64,000 bases of DNA from contig NZ_JAFCKT010000020.1 of the NCBI RefSeq assembly GCF_018129985.1, positions 1 to 64,000 on the forward strand, given 5' to 3'. The stretch comes from Bradyrhizobium sp. SZCCT0148. Its GTDB lineage: Bacteria; Pseudomonadota; Alphaproteobacteria; Rhizobiales; Xanthobacteraceae. Made by a program: the position numbers and the translations under genes. The notes beneath the pieces are model-generated. The model was given only the letters and a program-made list of their open reading frames with translations. It did not search any database and was not told the DNA's origin. Positions within the stretch are counted from its first letter, which is position 1. Each line of letters starts with the position of its first letter. Below are positions 45,358-52,695 of the stretch, piece after piece.

Positions 45358-45708
45358 CTAGTGCGACGGTCCGCATGTGAGCGCGGCGATCTTCCCGGAT
45401 GGATCGAAGGTCAGGATCGCACTCACGACGCGGCCCTGCGCCACATAGGAGATGACCGTGCCGTCAGCCGACGGCTGCAGGTTGTCGAGGCTGGAAGCCG
45501 GGTAGCGTCTGAGACGGTCGACCCAATAGGCGCGCAGGCCTTGCCTGCCCGCGATCGTCTTCATGCCGCCGCAGCCGCAACGGACCACCGCGTGGTCGGC
45601 GTACATCTCGAGTATCGTCTCGATATCGCCGGCGCGGTAGGCATCGAGCCAGTCCACCGCAGCGGCCATCGGGTCAAAGAGCATCGTCCTGTCTGCCTGC
45701 CGTTTCAT
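45358..45708 (-). CDS. SnoaL-like / NTF2-fold small protein (copy 2)
   Basis: 116 residues from 45708; an ATG at 45684 is also possible. Very similar to the protein at 37068-37403: AAVDWLDAYRAGDIETILEM, ADHAVVRCGCGGMKTIAGR, YWVDRLRRYP, ISYVAQGRVVSAILTFDPSG. The CGCGG cluster is kept, which suggests a shared ligand or metal function. Stops 6 nt from the convergent HTH gene. Confidence 0.78.
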   Translation of the reverse strand: MKRQADRTMLFDPMAAAVDWLDAYRAGDIETILEMYADHAVVRCGCGGMKTIAGRQGLRAYWVDRLRRYPASSLDNLQPSADGTVISYVAQGRVVSAILTFDPSGKIAALTCGPSH

Positions 45709-45831
45709 CGGCCGGAGATTTAGGGACGGGGGTGTGAATGCAGGATGAAGGTCGTCAGTGAAAGTCTGCGTTCCGCTCAGGGGAACCGCGTCGTCGGACA
45801 CGGCTCGCGGGATCGCTGTGGCGCGGCCGGG

Positions 45832-46026
45832 TCACTTCGACGATTGCACGTCCGCCTGCGCCGTGGCGGGCTGCCAGGGTGCGGGAAGGATGACGCGGAT
45901 CGGGCGCGCGTCAGCGGCGCTTTGCGCGACAGGCCGGGCTTGATCCTTGGCGGGATCGGCCAGCGCCACGGACAGCAGTGCAATCAGCATCGCCAGCGAA
46001 GTCGTCGCAAGTCTCAAATCCAGCAT
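45832..46026 (-). CDS. Small exported protein
   Basis: 64 residues, ATG at 46026 with GGAGG just upstream. Signal peptide (LRLATTSLAMLIALLSVALA) then DPAKDQARPVAQSAADARPI and RVILPAPWQPATAQADV. Divergent from the next exported small protein. Function unknown. Confidence 0.6.
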   Translation of the reverse strand: MLDLRLATTSLAMLIALLSVALADPAKDQARPVAQSAADARPIRVILPAPWQPATAQADVQSSK

Positions 46027-46153
46027 CGAGGCCTCCAATGTCCGCACCAACGCAGGCTGCGGGAATTGGTTCACGCTCGATCGGGAACAAGTGGCAATTT
46101 TTGATGTTTGAAGACAACAGATCCGGATGACCGGGCTGCTGGAGGAGGACACC

Positions 46154-46381
46154 ATGAACATCAAGACCATCATTGCCGCTGCCGTTCTGACGTCGGTCGC
46201 GGCGCCTGCATTCGCGCAGTCGTTCTACGTCGTGCAGGACATCAAGACCAAGAAGTGCACCATCACGGAGGCAAAGCCGACGACCACCGAGACGACCGTC
46301 GTCAGCGGCGACACCGTCTACAAGACCAGGACCGAGGCCGAGGCGGGCATGAAGACCGTCAAGGTCTGCACGACGAACTGA
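46154..46381 (+). CDS. Small exported protein, two cysteines
   Basis: 75 residues from the ATG at 46154 with GGAGGAGG nine bases upstream. Signal peptide (NIKTIIAAAVLTSVAAPAFA) then QSFYVVQDIKTKKCTITEAK, VVSGDTVYKTRTEAEAGMKT and KVCTTN. The two cysteines could pair. Followed after 12 nt by a membrane miniprotein, so a bicistronic unit. I recall many proteins of this shape in Bradyrhizobium; function unknown. Confidence 0.8.
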   Translation: MNIKTIIAAAVLTSVAAPAFAQSFYVVQDIKTKKCTITEAKPTTTETTVVSGDTVYKTRTEAEAGMKTVKVCTTN

Positions 46382-46393
46382 GGAGGAGCGGTG

Positions 46394-46474
46394 ATGCCCG
46401 TCATTCTGCTTTGGGCCGTCCCGGCCGTGATCGTTCTCGGTGGCGGCGTCTATCTGATCGGACACATGCACTGA
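46394..46474 (+). CDS. 26-residue membrane miniprotein
   Basis: ATG at 46394 after a strong AGGAGGAG (46381-46388). Product MPVILLWAVPAVIVLGGGVY then LIGHMH, one membrane helix. The strong ribosome binding site, tight spacing and the terminators that follow (46483, 46531) argue for real translation. Confidence 0.6.
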   Translation: MPVILLWAVPAVIVLGGGVYLIGHMH

Positions 46475-46482
46475 GGCGAGGC

Positions 46483-46508
46483 CCGGCGCCGTGGACCCAC
46501 GGCGCCGG
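46483..46508 (+). terminator. Strong hairpin after the miniprotein
   Basis: Perfect 12-bp stem CCGGCGCCGTGG / CCACGGCGCCGG with a 2-nt apex. No U-tract, so it may protect the 3' end or act together with the next hairpin. Confidence 0.6.
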
Positions 46509-46530
46509 TCATCGCAGGAAGCAACAAGCA

Positions 46531-46562
46531 AAAGCCCGCGTGGAGCAATCCGCGCGGGCTTT
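46531..46562. terminator. Bidirectional Rho-independent terminator
   Basis: Stem AAAGCCCGCG / CGCGGGCTTT with a loop of about 12 nt. T-rich on both strands, ending the plus-strand miniprotein operon and the minus-strand EAL gene (stop at 46594). Confidence 0.82.
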
Positions 46563-46593
46563 CGAGTTTGAAGCGTGATCGGGAGAATCCGGT

Positions 46594-47364
46594 TCACCCG
46601 GCGAGGGACACGTCCATCTGCCCAAACCCCCGCACCGCCGGCAGCGACATGAAGCCGGGCTTGGCGAAATGATAACCCTGAAACAGCGTGATGCCGGCGG
46701 CCCTGAGAACCGTGAGCTCGGCCTCGCTCTCGACGCCCTCGGCGAGAACGGTGATGTCGAGCTCGCGCGCCATCGCCGCCACGCCCGATACGATGACCTG
46801 CTTGGCATGGCTGAGATGGATGTCGCGCAGCAGCTCCATGTCGATCTTGATCAGGTTCGGCTGCAGCCGGGCCAGCAGGCCGAGGCCGGCATAGCCGGCG
46901 CCGAAATCGTCCAGCGCCGTCCAGAAGCCGAGGGCCTTGTAGGCCCGCACGATCTTCTCGACATGCGTCGGATCGCTCATCCGCTCGTTCTCGGTGAACT
47001 CGAACATCAGATTGGACGGCGGAAAATTCGCGCGACGCGCGGCTTCGAGCGATTTCTGGATGCAGGCGCGCGGCTCGTAGACCGCATTCGGCATGAAATT
47101 GATCGAGAGCCTGGCGCGGGGATCGGTGAACAGCTTGCCGGCGGTCTCGATGGCCATGACGCGGGCGGCCTGGTCGAAACGGTAGAGCTGCTCGTCGGTG
47201 AGCTGGCTGAGCACGCTGTAGGCGCTCTCGCCGTTCGGGCCGCGCACCAGCGCCTCATAGCCCCAGATCCTGTTCCCGGTGACATCGACGATCGGCTGGA
47301 ACGCCATCTTGAAGGCGAACGGCAACTCCGTCCCGTCGGCACATCCCGCACACTTCACGACCAT
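46594..47364 (-). CDS. EAL domain protein (cyclic di-GMP phosphodiesterase)
   Basis: 256 residues from the ATG at 47364 (AGGAG upstream). N-terminal VVKCAGCADGTELPF carries a CxxC pair. The EAL domain appears catalytically complete: YEALVRG, SINFMPNAVYEP, FEFTENER, TALDDFGAGYAGL, NLIKIDMELL, VLAEGVESEAE and LFQGYHFAKP. No GGDEF, PAS or membrane segment. The CxxC could make it redox-responsive, which is inference. A terminator follows. Confidence 0.9.
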   Translation of the reverse strand: MVVKCAGCADGTELPFAFKMAFQPIVDVTGNRIWGYEALVRGPNGESAYSVLSQLTDEQLYRFDQAARVMAIETAGKLFTDPRARLSINFMPNAVYEPRACIQKSLEAARRANFPPSNLMFEFTENERMSDPTHVEKIVRAYKALGFWTALDDFGAGYAGLGLLARLQPNLIKIDMELLRDIHLSHAKQVIVSGVAAMARELDITVLAEGVESEAELTVLRAAGITLFQGYHFAKPGFMSLPAVRGFGQMDVSLAG

Positions 47365-47585
47365 TTCGCCAAACTCCTGCAGCCCTTTCAATCCCGCGCA
47401 CGTTACGGCGTTGCGGTTAAGGAACAGCGAAGCGGGGAGGCCGCGCCGCGGTCGCTGCTTGTGTGCACCAGGCCAGCCAGAACCGTTCGGCGCGACGAAA
47501 CACGCCTGAAACAGGGCTGAAACCCGATTGTCCTGAACGCGCGCGCGCCCGGTTCCGACCAACGGAGCGAAGAGGAGAAATAGTC

Positions 47586-47690
47586 ATGATCCAGATCGGT
47601 TCGAAGGAAGAAGTTGCGTTCCTGCTGGCGCTGTTCGGCACCCACACCCAGCCGGTGAAGCGGCCGAAGCCGAAATCGCAGAACAGGTAG
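47586..47690 (+). CDS. 34-residue protein
   Basis: ATG at 47586 with GAGGAG eight bases upstream. Product IQIGSKEEVAFLLALFGTHT then QPVKRPKPKSQNR: short helix plus basic tail. 13 nt before the next small gene, which supports a two-gene unit. Confidence 0.5.
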   Translation: MIQIGSKEEVAFLLALFGTHTQPVKRPKPKSQNR

Positions 47691-47703
47691 AGAGGGCGAA
47701 CCC

Positions 47704-47952
47704 ATGCCAGGTTTGGCCGAATGCCAGAGCCTGCTCAGGCTCCTGATCGCCAGGGGCGATCCCAAGGCAATCCCGCTCGCCAAGGGCGCCATCGATCAAT
47801 ATCTGAACACGGCGCCGCTCAGCGCCCGCGGGCGCGGCCTGCGCGTGCTCCAGCGCGACGCCCTCGACCAGCACGATGTGGCGGTCGGCGTGCAGCGCTC
47901 GTTCGCCGAGACGGTGGACGCCTATATCGAGCACAAGCTCGCGGAGGAGTGA
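47704..47952 (+). CDS. Small helical protein, unknown
   Basis: 82 residues: PGLAECQSLLRLLIARGDPK, AIPLAKGAIDQYLNTAPLSA, VGVQRSFAETVDAYIEHKLA. Soluble and helical. Downstream of the 34-residue gene and probably cotranscribed. Function unknown. Confidence 0.6.
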   Translation: MPGLAECQSLLRLLIARGDPKAIPLAKGAIDQYLNTAPLSARGRGLRVLQRDALDQHDVAVGVQRSFAETVDAYIEHKLAEE

Positions 47953-48110
47953 GGCGGCGTGCGCCACGCCGGCGCAGGTCGGGTCCTGCGGAGGAATCGC
48001 CGGCGATATGGCCTGGTTCCCGGAACCCGCTGAATCCAGCCGATTTTTTCGGCGCGATGGAAACCTTTGCCGGTCGCAACGACTAAATACGGCAAAGGGG
48101 GCTTGCGAAG

Positions 48111-48374
48111 ATGCCGCGCTATTATTTCGACCTTCGTGACCACACGGGAATTGAGCTCGACGAAGAAGGATTGGAATTGGCCAATCCGCGCGCCGTTCGG
48201 GCCGAGGCCGCCAAGTCGCTGGCCGACATGACACGCGATGCCGTGATCTCCGCGCCGCCCGCGGCCGGGAGGCAGACGATGGCGATCGCCGTTCGCGACG
48301 CCAGCGGTCCCGTCATGCAAGTGACACTCTGGTTCGAGATCGACACCTCGCGATCGTCGTCACGCGATCGCTGA
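48111..48374 (+). CDS. DUF6894 family protein
   Basis: 87 residues beginning MPRYYFDLRDHTGIELDEEG with NPRAVRAEAAKSLADMTRDA and MAIAVRDASGPVMQVTLWFE. This start and pattern are the DUF6894 domain common in rhizobia, often in many copies per genome. Role unknown. Confidence 0.82.
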   Translation: MPRYYFDLRDHTGIELDEEGLELANPRAVRAEAAKSLADMTRDAVISAPPAAGRQTMAIAVRDASGPVMQVTLWFEIDTSRSSSRDR

Positions 48375-48395
48375 CGCGTTGACGCGCTTGCTGCG

Positions 48396-48596
48396 TCACG
48401 TCGGCGCCCTCAGGCCGGGCGAGCGCAGCCAGGCCTCCATCTGCAGGGCCGTTTCGTCCTGCCGTGCCCGGCGCAGCAGCATCTCGCGGCGCCGCCCCGG
48501 CGAAAGCGTGCGTGCTTCCTCGCGACAGCGCGCTGCTTCGTCGGCGAGCCGTTCGGTGAGTGTCGTGGTCTGCTTGAATCGACGCCGCATCAGCAT
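48396..48596 (-). CDS. Small basic helical protein
   Basis: 66 residues from the ATG at 48596 with GGGAGGAG upstream. RRRFKQTTTLTERLADEAAR, CREEARTLSPGRRREMLLRR, ARQDETALQMEAWLRSPGLR. Small helical, Arg-rich. Convergent with the DUF6894 gene. Function unknown. Confidence 0.62.
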   Translation of the reverse strand: MLMRRRFKQTTTLTERLADEAARCREEARTLSPGRRREMLLRRARQDETALQMEAWLRSPGLRAPT

Positions 48597-48982
48597 GGTG
48601 CTCCTCCCGTGTTGGAGTAGAGGCGGGCCCGCAATCAGCGTTCTCATCACCGATGAATGCCGAGGGCCTTGCGGTGATGGAGCCATGTTACGCGTGCTGC
48701 GGGAGCGAGTCTGTATCTTTTGATAATCGGCAGATTAAACTTCGCCCATGCGTGCGAGGCTTTTGAGCTAAATTACTCAATTGAGCGTGACCATGTCTCG
48801 GTGCACTTTTGAACATAAGCCGCCGCTTTGGTCGTTTGCAACGACACCACCGCCAATGCACCGTTTCACGCCATCGTCCCCAACGTATCGTTTCGGCTTT
48901 GTCGCCGGCGGCGGCTGCGAAACAGCCGGGGCCGGACGCGGATGCCGGCTGACGCGCTCGCTGCCGCCGTCCGCGCGCAGTC
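48597..48982. other. Intergenic region, no gene supported
   Basis: 386 bp with a local AT-rich stretch around 48710-48800 (promoter-like for the minus-strand small gene). No RNA or terminator recognised. Confidence 0.45.
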
Positions 48983-49447
48983 TCAGGCGCGAAGCGCCAG
49001 GTGCAGGAATTGGTTGAAGGCGCTCGCCGTGTAATCGGCAAACGCCTCGCCGTTGACGAAGCCGCGCTTGCGATACAGCGCGAGCGCCGGCTCGAACGCC
49101 GGGCCGCTTCCGGTCTCGAGGCTGAGCCGCGTCAACCCGCGCGCTGTGGCCTCGCGCACGATGTGGTCCAGCAGCAGCGCCGCGACGCCGCGGCGCAGAT
49201 GATCGGGATGGGTCCGCATCGACTTCACCTCGGCGCCGCCATCGCCGAGCTCCTTCAGCGCGCCGATGCCGATGACGTCATCGCCTTCGCGCACCGACCA
49301 CACGGTGACATCGGGCGTCTGCAGCCCCGACAGGTCGAGCGCGAACACATGGCCCGGCGGCGAGTTCGCATGCATGCCGGCGAGATGAAGCGCGAGCAGG
49401 CGGCGGGTCGGTTCAGAGGTGAGGTCGTCGGGGTAGATGGAGAACAT
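48983..49447 (-). CDS. GNAT family N-acetyltransferase
   Basis: 154 residues. Acetyl-CoA binding motif HPDHLRRGVAALLLDHIVRE (motif A), with VIGIGALKELGDGGAEVKSM and a terminal LALYRKRGFVNGEAFADYTA (motif B), typical of small GNATs. Similar to YsnE/PhnO-like acetyltransferases; substrate unknown. This is the last clearly host-like gene before the accessory region. Confidence 0.88.
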   Translation of the reverse strand: MFSIYPDDLTSEPTRRLLALHLAGMHANSPPGHVFALDLSGLQTPDVTVWSVREGDDVIGIGALKELGDGGAEVKSMRTHPDHLRRGVAALLLDHIVREATARGLTRLSLETGSGPAFEPALALYRKRGFVNGEAFADYTASAFNQFLHLALRA

Positions 49448-49560
49448 GGGATGAATCGTTCGGGGATGTCTCGATACTGTGCACGAGCGTCTTATGAAGC
49501 ACGGAGACGCTCATATGACAAAGTTCTTATCCTGTTCTCCAATTGAGTGGAAACCAGCGC

Positions 49561-50085
49561 ATGGAACCGGCTACCATGAGTGGCGCGGCCGATTCTCTGT
49601 TGTTGCCGCGTGCAGAGCCTTGTCGCTGGGACGAGGCTGATGACGAGTGGCGGTCAGAGATGGATTGGGCAGTTCCGAAGTACGCCAAGAAGCGCGTCAA
49701 CTGGGCCGGAAAAATGCTCTTAGTCGACGCTCCCGTATTCGATTGGGACGCCATCGAGCGAGGTGATGATAAGCCCAATGAGCCGCATTGGGCTTGGTCT
49801 CAGGACTACATTTTGGCACTCGACATAATCAATAATTGGAGGTCTTCCCACAACTTTCCTCTCAACACTTTTCATATCGGCTTAAAGCGGCGAGCTAAAA
49901 TCATTGATCCACGCGCGATCACCGCGCAGCGGATAAAGCGCTTGGCTTCTATTGAAGCGAAGCTTCGTCGCTTTCCAACTATGACCCTATCGCAAATGCA
50001 GGATACCCAGGTCGTTCTTAGCCGCGTTAGCCAAGCAGTCCCAGCGCAAGGTGCATGGAGGTCAGATAGGCCGCGAGCGGCATGA
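49561..50085 (+). pseudogene. Truncated RelA/SpoT-domain protein
   Basis: Starts MEPATMSGAADSLLLPRAEP (a TTG at 49543 is also in frame). The part DIINNWRSSHNFPLNTFHI, with AQRIKRLASIEAKLRRFPTM and TLSQMQD, is the start of a RelA/SpoT nucleotidyltransferase (alarmone synthetase) of the toxSAS/small alarmone type. The family continues with IGGCRAV and a long catalytic core; here it breaks at about 50008 and continues with unrelated codons to a stop. The core is missing, so no synthetase activity is expected. Confidence 0.78.
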
Positions 50086-50141
50086 GACCGAGCGGAGGCG
50101 CCCCTAACCTCTTTTCAACCTTGAAATGACATACTGTATTT

Positions 50142-50408
50142 ATGAGAGAGGACACATTGGAGAGCATTCTTGTTGAGCTGCGCGCCGAACGCGGAACGCG
50201 GCCAGGGACACTGTTCACCCAGCACCACCGACAGTTTCTCGACCAGCTTAGGCACGAAGCCTGGGTGCTAGCATCGAAGCTTCCGGAAGCTCCGAAGACG
50301 AAGATAGGGCTTCTGCGTCAAGGTTGGATCGAGCAACGTGACACGCCGGCAGGCCTGGAATTCCGAATTACGCGGGCTGGCCTCACCGAAGTATGCGCAC
50401 CCCGATGA
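50142..50408 (+). CDS. Hypothetical protein
   Basis: 88 residues, ATG at 50142. REDTLESILVELRAERGTRP, TLFTQHHRQFLDQLRHEAWV, LLRQGWIEQRDTPAGLEFRI. It may be a winged-helix-like DNA-binding protein (helix, helix, then GLEFRITRAGLTEV as wing). Low conservation evidence. Confidence 0.45.
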   Translation: MREDTLESILVELRAERGTRPGTLFTQHHRQFLDQLRHEAWVLASKLPEAPKTKIGLLRQGWIEQRDTPAGLEFRITRAGLTEVCAPR

Positions 50409-50433
50409 CGGCTTGGAAACGCGGGAGGTCTGC

Positions 50434-50670
50434 ATGTCGAGAGCGATGCAACAGATCGTAGATGGGTTCGTCAAAGTAAACGATCGGCGTGCATTGATCG
50501 ACCTGCTCGCGCATCGCCGCAAAATTCTGGGCGAGTTGCAAGAGGTCACTGGCATCAACCCCACGAACGCGATTCAGACCATTCGAGACGAGTTGGCTAT
50601 TATCGAGTTGGGTTTCGACAAGCTCAGACCGCCTCCGGGCTCGCTGCCAGAGAACGAGTGGGGACAATAA
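50434..50670 (+). CDS. Hypothetical protein
   Basis: 78 residues, ATG at 50434 after GGGAGG. SRAMQQIVDGFVKVNDRRAL, IDLLAHRRKILGELQEVTGI, TIRDELAIIELGFDKLRPPP. Helical, soluble, no family recognised. 25 nt after the previous gene and probably cotranscribed. Confidence 0.55.
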   Translation: MSRAMQQIVDGFVKVNDRRALIDLLAHRRKILGELQEVTGINPTNAIQTIRDELAIIELGFDKLRPPPGSLPENEWGQ

Positions 50671-50762
50671 CACTGCCTTTCGGCCGCGCCAGAGAGACGG
50701 TCTCGGTGAAAAAAGACCGTGACCATCCTGTTACAGGCGTCGCTGTTCCCTCCAAAAATTAC

Positions 50763-50987
50763 ATGGCTGCCATTGACTCTGCCGAGATTTTAGCCCGACT
50801 TGGATTGGACGATTGGCTTCGGGGGCTGGACGCAGGCGTGCCATGTTCGCTCTTAAGGCGCAATCCTATGGATGGCCTACTTCATAACCCATTTTCGGCA
50901 CGGGGTGTTCTAGTGGCACGCTGCATCTGGGCAGGCCCATGCGACCTCGCATTGCTCGAAAAGGGGCCACCGTACACCGTCAGCTAG
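50763..50987 (+). CDS. Weakly supported hypothetical ORF
   Basis: 74 codons from the ATG at 50763 (an in-frame GTG at 50658 is possible). The product has a few plausible hydrophobic turns but no motif or good ribosome binding site. May be noncoding. Confidence 0.28.
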   Translation: MAAIDSAEILARLGLDDWLRGLDAGVPCSLLRRNPMDGLLHNPFSARGVLVARCIWAGPCDLALLEKGPPYTVS

Positions 50988-51095
50988 CCCGTAGTTCTCC
51001 GGCCCAGAACAGGTTGTGATTAATAGGTCCATCTTTGTTCTGGCGTGGTGTATTCATTAGCAGAAAGCCCACCCAGGGCTCCCGCCTTGGCGGCA

Positions 51096-51311
51096 TTACT
51101 CCCAAACCGGCGCACCTGTCCGATTTCGCTCGCTACGCGCGATCTTCTTGGCGATCTCCTCCGCTTCCTTTTTGCTAGGATGACCCGTGATCGATCGCCG
51201 GCCAGGGTTCTCCTCGAACACAACGAAGGTGGAGACGCGGATCTCACATCGATGGTTCAGGTCGCCGTCATCGCAGCAGATTAAACGGACGTGCGTGTAA
51301 GGCTCGGGCAT
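51096..51311 (-). CDS. Hypothetical small protein
   Basis: 71 residues: PEPYTHVRLICCDDGDLNHR, RVSTFVVFEENPGRRSITGH, SKKEAEEIAKKIARSERNRT. A beta-beta-beta-alpha appearance with a Lys/Glu helix. ATG at 51311. Function unknown. Confidence 0.55.
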   Translation of the reverse strand: MPEPYTHVRLICCDDGDLNHRCEIRVSTFVVFEENPGRRSITGHPSKKEAEEIAKKIARSERNRTGAPVWE

Positions 51312-51474
51312 TCCGCCATCGAAACTTTCCGCTCTTCAGAGTCAAATTATCCATCCCTAGGGGCGCCGAACGGGCGTGAGCTACAGCCGGTGGTGTTAAG
51401 AGGCAAACTATAAAGCTGCCGACTCCAGGGCTGCAAAATTGATCCTGACGACACTGGTGCAGCAGTCTTCGGAT

Positions 51475-51588
51475 GGTAACCTCACTTCAACGGTTTGGAG
51501 CGACTGTCGTTCTGTCGCGGATTGGTGACGAGTACCGCGGTACGCATGGGCATTGAGAACCCGCCGGCACTTAAGCTGGCGGGTTTTT
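51475..51588 (+). ncRNA. Candidate small RNA, copy 1, with intrinsic terminator
   Basis: From GGTAACCT (51475) to the U-tract (51584-51588). It matches the block at 52583-52693 over about 110 nt, with an almost identical core GGATTGGTGACGAGTACC and CGCATGGGCATTGAGA. The end is a hairpin CCCGCCGGC / GCTGGCGGG (51560-51568 with 51575-51583) followed by TTTTT. The sixth stem pair is C-G here and T-A in copy 2. No protein is encoded. Function unknown. Confidence 0.72.
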
Positions 51589-51607
51589 CATACTACCTAG
51601 CAGCGCT

Positions 51608-51895
51608 TCAATAACGAGAGCGGCAAACCCCGCCGTAGTAGTCAAAGCCGTCAGGACAGACCGCCGAGCCGCTGCGTGTCCATCGCGGGCGAACGGCCTG
51701 ACTTCCGCCCCGTCCATAGCTCTCCCGATAGCCGCCGTAACCGCGAGGCCAGCAGGCACCACGTCTGTAGTCATGCCCTTCGGGACAAACCGCTGAGCCA
51801 TCATAGGTCCACTGGGGCCGCACCTGGGCAAACCCCGCATCTGCCGAGAGCAGGGTGGCGATGCCGACGAACGTTGCTGCGAACATTGACTTCAT
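51608..51895 (-). CDS. Exported small protein with two SGSAVCP-type repeats
   Basis: 95 residues. Signal peptide (KSMFAATFVGIATLLSADAGFA) then two units: PQWTYDGSAVCPEGHDYRRG with a Cys in GACW, and PRWTRSGSAVCPDGFDYYGG with a Cys in GVCR. Each unit has a Cys pair separated by about ten residues, probably a disulphide loop. A Gly/Tyr/Arg linker joins the units. The next gene upstream (51947) encodes the same motif, so the two are a tandem paralogous pair. Secreted or periplasmic. Confidence 0.8.
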   Translation of the reverse strand: MKSMFAATFVGIATLLSADAGFAQVRPQWTYDGSAVCPEGHDYRRGACWPRGYGGYRESYGRGGSQAVRPRWTRSGSAVCPDGFDYYGGVCRSRY

Positions 51896-51946
51896 TTATT
51901 GTTCCTCCGAGCGACTAACGGCTAACAGTTCCCGCGGTTCCATTTG

Positions 51947-52237
51947 TCATTTTGGAAGGCAGAGCCTGTACCGGGCCACGTAGTCGTAGAAGGGCGGGCA
52001 AACAGCGGAACCGCTTCGATTGCGCTGAGCGCGAACGGCACCCGACATCGCCGATCGGGAAACGCAGCGCCGGATCCGGGCGAGGTAGTCGTAGTCCTGC
52101 GGACACACCGCCGATCCGGCTCTATTCCAGGACGCTCGAACCTCAGGCGGCACATCTCGAGCCTCATCAATCAATCCGGCAAATGCTGGTGACGAGGCGA
52201 GTAGAGCCAATAGCAGCAGTACCTGTAATCTAGACAT
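51947..52237 (-). CDS. Exported small protein with two SGSAVCP-type repeats (paralog)
   Basis: 96 residues from the ATG at 52237 (a GTG at 52267 is in frame). Signal peptide (SRLQVLLLLALLASSPAFA), then ASWNRAGSAVCPQDYDYLAR with a Cys in RRC and AQRNRSGSAVCPPFYDYVAR with a Cys in RLC. Same two-unit plan as the downstream gene, 51 nt away. They probably share a transcript starting before 52237. Confidence 0.8.
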   Translation of the reverse strand: MSRLQVLLLLALLASSPAFAGLIDEARDVPPEVRASWNRAGSAVCPQDYDYLARIRRCVSRSAMSGAVRAQRNRSGSAVCPPFYDYVARYRLCLPK

Positions 52238-52287
52238 GCCCCTCGTTAGTTCTGAGAACCTGAACACGTCCTGAACTTCTCAGGCGT

Positions 52288-52539
52288 TCACGCGGGCGGG
52301 CCTGCTCTATTGCGGGCGTTCCAAATATCCCCGGCGGCCTCTGCCGTTTTGTAAGTCACGTCCATCTCTGCCGGGCACACTTTGCACATGATGACAAGCT
52401 TGCCAGGCGTTCGAGCTCTCAATTGAAAAGCTGCGTCGCCGCCGCAAAAGGGGCACGGCAACAGCTGCGCCTGAACATCCGCAAACACATAAGGTAGCCG
52501 ATAGGGAGGGCGCAATCGATTCCAAAGGGCTCGAAACAT
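52288..52539 (-). CDS. Lar-like restriction alleviation / zinc-ribbon protein
   Basis: 83 residues with AAAGGAG before the ATG at 52539. Motif LLPCPFCGGDAAFQL, MCKVCPAEMDVTYKTAEAAG and DIWNARN fit the Lar (restriction alleviation) family: two CxxC knuckles and a terminal WNxR. Lar proteins are usually prophage-encoded and counter type I restriction or modify its activity. Here it lies between two candidate small RNA copies. Confidence 0.78.
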   Translation of the reverse strand: MFRALWNRLRPPYRLPYVFADVQAQLLPCPFCGGDAAFQLRARTPGKLVIMCKVCPAEMDVTYKTAEAAGDIWNARNRAGPPA

Positions 52540-52582
52540 GGCAACTCCTTTGGGAAGGCGCTAAGAGCGGTGGTCGTCAGGT

Positions 52583-52693
52583 GGTAACCTGACTTCAACG
52601 GTTTAAGCTATTGTAGCCCTATCGCGGATTGGTGACGAGTACCACGGGACGCATGGGCATTGAGAGCCCGCTGGCTTCTGGCCAGCGGGTTTT
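52583..52693 (+). ncRNA. Candidate small RNA, copy 2, with intrinsic terminator
   Basis: Second copy of the 51475-51588 block, GGTAACCT to TTTT. The terminator stem is CCCGCTGGC / GCCAGCGGG (52667-52675 with 52681-52689). Substitutions relative to copy 1 preserve pairing. It is immediately followed by the IS66 transposase remnant at 52696, so its downstream context is recombined. Confidence 0.72.
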
Positions 52694-52695
52694 CC

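Noticed and set aside
50027-50218. 63-codon minus-strand gene
   Set aside because: Its coherent end (PPLGLMPLAAYLTSMHLALG) looks like a fragment of another gene at a recombination join, not a complete gene.
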